A DNA stretch of 64,000 bases from Thermoanaerobacterium xylanolyticum LX-11 (GTDB taxonomy: Bacteria > Bacillota > Thermoanaerobacteria > Thermoanaerobacterales > Thermoanaerobacteraceae). The stretch lies in contig NC_015555.1 in the NCBI RefSeq assembly GCF_000189775.2, positions 82,501 to 146,500 on the forward strand, in the 5' to 3' direction. The translations under genes and the position numbers were made by a program. Below the pieces are notes generated by a model that saw nothing but the letters and a program-made list of their open reading frames with translations, made no database searches and was not told the DNA's origin. Below, piece after piece: positions 61,639 through 64,000 of the stretch (position 1 is its first letter; each line of letters starts with the position of its first letter).

Positions 61639-62856
61639 ATGGATAGATTATACGAGCGTTGTTGTGGGATTGATGTACACAAAAAAATGATAGTTGCTTG
61701 CTTTAAACGTGGCAATGATCAGGAAATCCGTGAGTACGGAACAACAACAGCAGAATTAAGAGAACTCACTGCATGGCTACTTAATGAAAAGTGTGAAATG
61801 ATAGCTATGGAAAGCACTGCTTCTTATTGGAAACCATTATACAACATATTCGAGCTTTCCGGATTAGATGCTATAGTAGTAAATGCAAGAGACATGAAAG
61901 CTGTTCCTGGACGGAAAACAGATGTAAAAGACGCAGAATGGATTGCAGATCTTCTCCAGCATGGTTTGCTCAAGGCTAGCTATGTTCCTGATAGAGAGCA
62001 AAGAGAATTGCGTGAAGCATCTCGCTATCGCAAAAGCCTAATTGAGGAACGAGCACGTGAATTGAATCGACTGCAAAAAATGTTAGAAGGAGCTAATATC
62101 AAATTATCTAGCTTTACTTCCGATATCAATGGCAAAAGCTCCAGGAGAATATTAAATGCTCTTTTAGAAGGCAAGAAATTAGATGAAGAACAACTTCAAG
62201 AATTGCTTCACGGTTCAATGCATAAAAAAATTCCTGAAATTATGAAAGCAGTGGATGGTGTACTTACTCCCCTTCAGAAACAATTAATTAAAAATATCAT
62301 TGACCATATAGATGATATGGGTAGACGTATAGAAGATATGGATAAACTAATTTCGAATTACTTGGACAAATATCAAAAAGCAATTAAACAGATTGATGAA
62401 GTTCCAGGCATAGGAATACAAAGTGCAGAAACGATTCTAGCGGAAATTGGATTAGAAATGAAGCGCTTTCCGAGTGATGCGCATATATCAAGTTGGGCAG
62501 GGCTTTCCCCAGGCAACAATGAAAGTGCAGGCAAACGACGAAACAGCAAAACGACGAAGGGGAATAAGACATTAAAAACCACCCTAATTCAATGTGCAAA
62601 ATCTGCAGTAAAAAAAGAAGGAACATTCTTTTATGCACAATATCAACGTTTAGTTGTAAGACGCGGAAAGAACCGTGCAATTGTAGCAGTAGCTCACTCA
62701 ATGTTGATTGCCATTTACCATATGCTTAAAGAAAATAAACCGTATAAAGAGCTTGGAGAAGATTATTATAATCAGTTTAACAAGGAGCGAAAGATTAATT
62801 CCTACCTAAAAAAACTATATGCATTAGGATGGGAACCTGAAATTGCCACACAATAA
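61639..62856 (+). CDS. IS110-family transposase, copy 2
   Basis: A 405-residue DEDD recombinase identical in protein sequence to the copy at 54862-56079, with the same ribosome site and catalytic motifs (GIDVHKK, KTDVKDAEW, SWAGLSPGN). Identity at the protein level, together with near-identity in the non-coding ends, points to very recent transposition. Confidence 0.95.
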   Translation: MDRLYERCCGIDVHKKMIVACFKRGNDQEIREYGTTTAELRELTAWLLNEKCEMIAMESTASYWKPLYNIFELSGLDAIVVNARDMKAVPGRKTDVKDAEWIADLLQHGLLKASYVPDREQRELREASRYRKSLIEERARELNRLQKMLEGANIKLSSFTSDINGKSSRRILNALLEGKKLDEEQLQELLHGSMHKKIPEIMKAVDGVLTPLQKQLIKNIIDHIDDMGRRIEDMDKLISNYLDKYQKAIKQIDEVPGIGIQSAETILAEIGLEMKRFPSDAHISSWAGLSPGNNESAGKRRNSKTTKGNKTLKTTLIQCAKSAVKKEGTFFYAQYQRLVVRRGKNRAIVAVAHSMLIAIYHMLKENKPYKELGEDYYNQFNKERKINSYLKKLYALGWEPEIATQ

Positions 62857-62956
62857 ATATAAATATTACCATTAATTCCCTTTAAAAGTCTATTTTTAAA
62901 GCTGTAGGGGAAGTCTGCGCTTTTTTAGCTACTTATATAATAAGTTTTCATAGTAA

Positions 62957-63094
62957 ATCATATTTGTACATAGATACACCATCTGGATGTCAGTTCTGAA
63001 ATTCGGCCCCTATTAAAGAAAATGTGCTGAATTTCGAAATTTCTCTAAAACCGGATTGAGGTTTTTGTTGTCAAATGAGTAGAATCCAAAATAT
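62957..63094 (+). other. IS-end remnant
   Basis: AATGTGCTGAATTTCGAAATTTCTC and the following AAAACCGGATTGAGGTT (about 63018-63066) are a diverged repeat, in the same orientation, of 59658-59702. TTCTGAAATTCGGCCCC (about 62993-63009) carries the inverted motif. It looks like a terminal fragment of a lost IS, perhaps of IS21 type. No gene. Confidence 0.5.
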
Positions 63095-63493
63095 CTATAT
63101 TTGATTTAACCTCTCAAGTATTTTATCTTTTAGCTCTTCTAATTTGTCGATATATATTTCATTTATTCTTTTACATATTTCTATTGCATTACTTTGACTA
63201 TATATGTGCGATGTAGCATTTCTGTCTACAAGCATATCAAGCCATATTTTTTCATCATCAATTAATCCTGATGAATATGCTTCTCTTAATACGGTTTTTG
63301 GTGAATTTAATCCAACTAAGCCTTCATCTTCAAAAACTTCTTTTAAAGTTTTCCAAGCAAGTTCAAAAGTAAATTCATACCTTTGAATTATCCCATCCCT
63401 TTGAAGTTCGTCTTCCTCATCATATTGTAACAAGCCTTCTTTTAATCTATCTAATGCCTTTATAAAATTTTCAAGTTTATTATTGTTTTTCAT
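63095..63493 (-). CDS. HEPN-domain protein (HI0074-type nucleotidyltransferase partner)
   Basis: A 132-residue, all-helical protein. RYEFTFELAWKTLKEVFEDEG and the RNATSHIY motif (R-x4-H, with a following Tyr) place it among HEPN proteins of the HI0074 type. These pair with MNT nucleotidyltransferases, often as toxin-antitoxin systems in which the MNT protein modifies the HEPN RNase. ATG 63493 is inside the 3' end of the MNT gene (14-base overlap), which supports joint expression. Confidence 0.9.
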   Translation of the reverse strand: MKNNNKLENFIKALDRLKEGLLQYDEEDELQRDGIIQRYEFTFELAWKTLKEVFEDEGLVGLNSPKTVLREAYSSGLIDDEKIWLDMLVDRNATSHIYSQSNAIEICKRINEIYIDKLEELKDKILERLNQI

Positions 63494-63779
63494 ATATAAT
63501 AACACCATCCCGGTTAATATTATCTAATAACTTTTTGTCAGTATTATCATCTATAAAAACTATATCAAGTTTTAACAGAGTATTTATATCATCTAAATCG
63601 CAATAAATTGCACCTTTATGTGAATTATCTTTGCAGTATACAGCAATATCTACATCACTGGTCTTTCTATTATCTCCTCTTGCTCTTGAACCATATATTA
63701 CAATTTTATCAATATTATTATATTTTTCACCTATAAATTTAATTGAATCTATTATTCTATCATCTAAAGTTAATTTCAT
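63480..63779 (-). CDS. MNT-domain nucleotidyltransferase
   Basis: A 99-residue minimal nucleotidyltransferase. The motif GSRARGDNRKTSDVDIAV (about 31-48) holds the Gly-Ser and the catalytic Asp pair, and KLDIVFID provides the third acidic residue. It is the upstream partner of the HEPN gene. In studied pairs the MNT enzyme adds AMP to a Tyr near the HEPN active site and silences it; this is inferred here. Confidence 0.92.
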   Translation of the reverse strand: MKLTLDDRIIDSIKFIGEKYNNIDKIVIYGSRARGDNRKTSDVDIAVYCKDNSHKGAIYCDLDDINTLLKLDIVFIDDNTDKKLLDNINRDGVIIYEKQ

Positions 63780-63872
63780 AATATGCCTCCAAGTATCGTT
63801 CTTTAGATTGATTATACAATAATATAAAATACACTACAATCGGTGTTTTGTTTAAAAATTTTATCGAATCTA

Positions 63873-63901
63873 TTTACAACGTAACAGTGTTATGTTACAC
63901 T
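63873..63901 (+). promoter_or_regulatory. Promoter of the yhbD-like gene with internal inverted repeat
   Basis: TTTACA (63873-63878), a 17-bp spacer and TACACT (63896-63901). GTAAC-AGTGTTAT-GTTAC lies in the spacer, a likely operator for a MerR-like or other regulator. Confidence 0.6.
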
Positions 63902-63923
63902 ATTTATGTGGAGGTGAGTGTTA

Positions 63924-64000
63924 GTGGATAACAATGATTTAATATCGAAAAAGGAGTTGCTTGAGATTACTGGTATTTCCTACGGGCAGCTTTACAGGTG
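63924..64000 (+). CDS. YhbD-like (DUF4004) protein, partial
   Basis: Only the first 25 codons are in the window: MDNNDLISKKELLEITGISY and onward, a helix-turn-helix opening like that of YhbD/DUF4004 and MerR-type proteins. GTG 63924 follows GGAGGTGA by 6 nt. In B. subtilis yhbD belongs to a small operon with yhbE and yhbF. The rest of the gene lies beyond the window. Confidence 0.7.
   Translation, partial: MDNNDLISKKELLEITGISYGQLYR

Larger units (their letters stand above)
61387..62956 (+). mobile_element. IS110-family element, copy 2 (1570 bp)
   Basis: Same length and almost the same sequence as 54610-56179. Differences noticed: T at 61476 versus G at 54699 in the non-coding left end, and one synonymous change early in the transposase gene (GGC versus GGT). 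AA dinucleotides lie at each end. The flanks differ completely from those of copy 1, so both arose by transposition. Confidence 0.92.

Noticed and set aside
59576-63094. CRISPR array or other regular repeat array
   Set aside because: The repeats seen here are IS ends and diverged copies; no regularly spaced identical repeats exist anywhere in the window.

Overview
The window looks like a chromosome segment of a thermophilic, anaerobic, endospore-forming Firmicute, most likely Thermoanaerobacterium or a close relative. This is inferred from AT-rich DNA with strong Shine-Dalgarno sites and many TTG/GTG starts, sporulation genes (csfB/gin, spmAB, abrB with a Spo0A box), and an Ech-type [NiFe] hydrogenase operon. 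No database search was possible, so family names rest on recognised motifs and gene order.

Layout. 1-2380: the 3' part of a 23S rRNA gene and a 5S gene. The 23S carries two inserted elements with near-identical hairpin ends. One (802-1108) contains a GIY-YIG endonuclease-like gene and the other (2029-2120) is a 92-nt version without a gene. 2439-31358: a housekeeping backbone in the order known from Bacillus subtilis next to rrnA (rRNA, csfB, yaaO-like decarboxylase, tmk, darA, yaaR, holB, ricT, trmN6, rsmI, abrB, metG, tatD, yabE, ksgA). It is interrupted by lineage-specific blocks: glcK-tag; a minus-strand block with DUF1634/TauE, a membrane phosphatase-like protein and arcA; a CDF metal exporter; spmAB-cca; a GntR-ABC cassette; and a decayed transposase. 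31400-34000: a NifX-like protein and a small FtsH-like protease pair. 34066-44800: one long operon encoding the six Ech subunits (echABCDEF) followed by hypABFCDE, preceded by a clear promoter. 44900-48120: acetyltransferase, DEAD-box helicase and a flavin oxidoreductase. 48143-63094: an insertion-sequence-rich zone with a decayed asrABC (anaerobic sulfite reductase) operon, two inverted copies of one IS (one of them carrying a nested IS200-like element), two nearly identical IS110 elements, an IS701-like element and IS-end remnants. 63095-64000: a MNT/HEPN pair and the start of a yhbD-like gene.

How the genes fit together. The Ech/Hyp operon supplies a ferredoxin-linked, membrane-bound, proton-translocating hydrogenase and its metallocentre assembly proteins. 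No maturation endopeptidase gene is present and the large subunit already ends at its C-terminal CxxC motif. The sporulation logic is visible in the DNA: a sigma-F type promoter precedes csfB and a Spo0A box lies just downstream of the abrB promoter. metG is preceded by a T-box riboswitch with an AUG specifier.

The most unusual features are the paired 23S insertions that share ends; the two IS110 copies whose only non-coding difference falls in the presumed bridge RNA; and one IS110 insertion whose removal at a 2-bp core restores an intact 231-codon reading frame.
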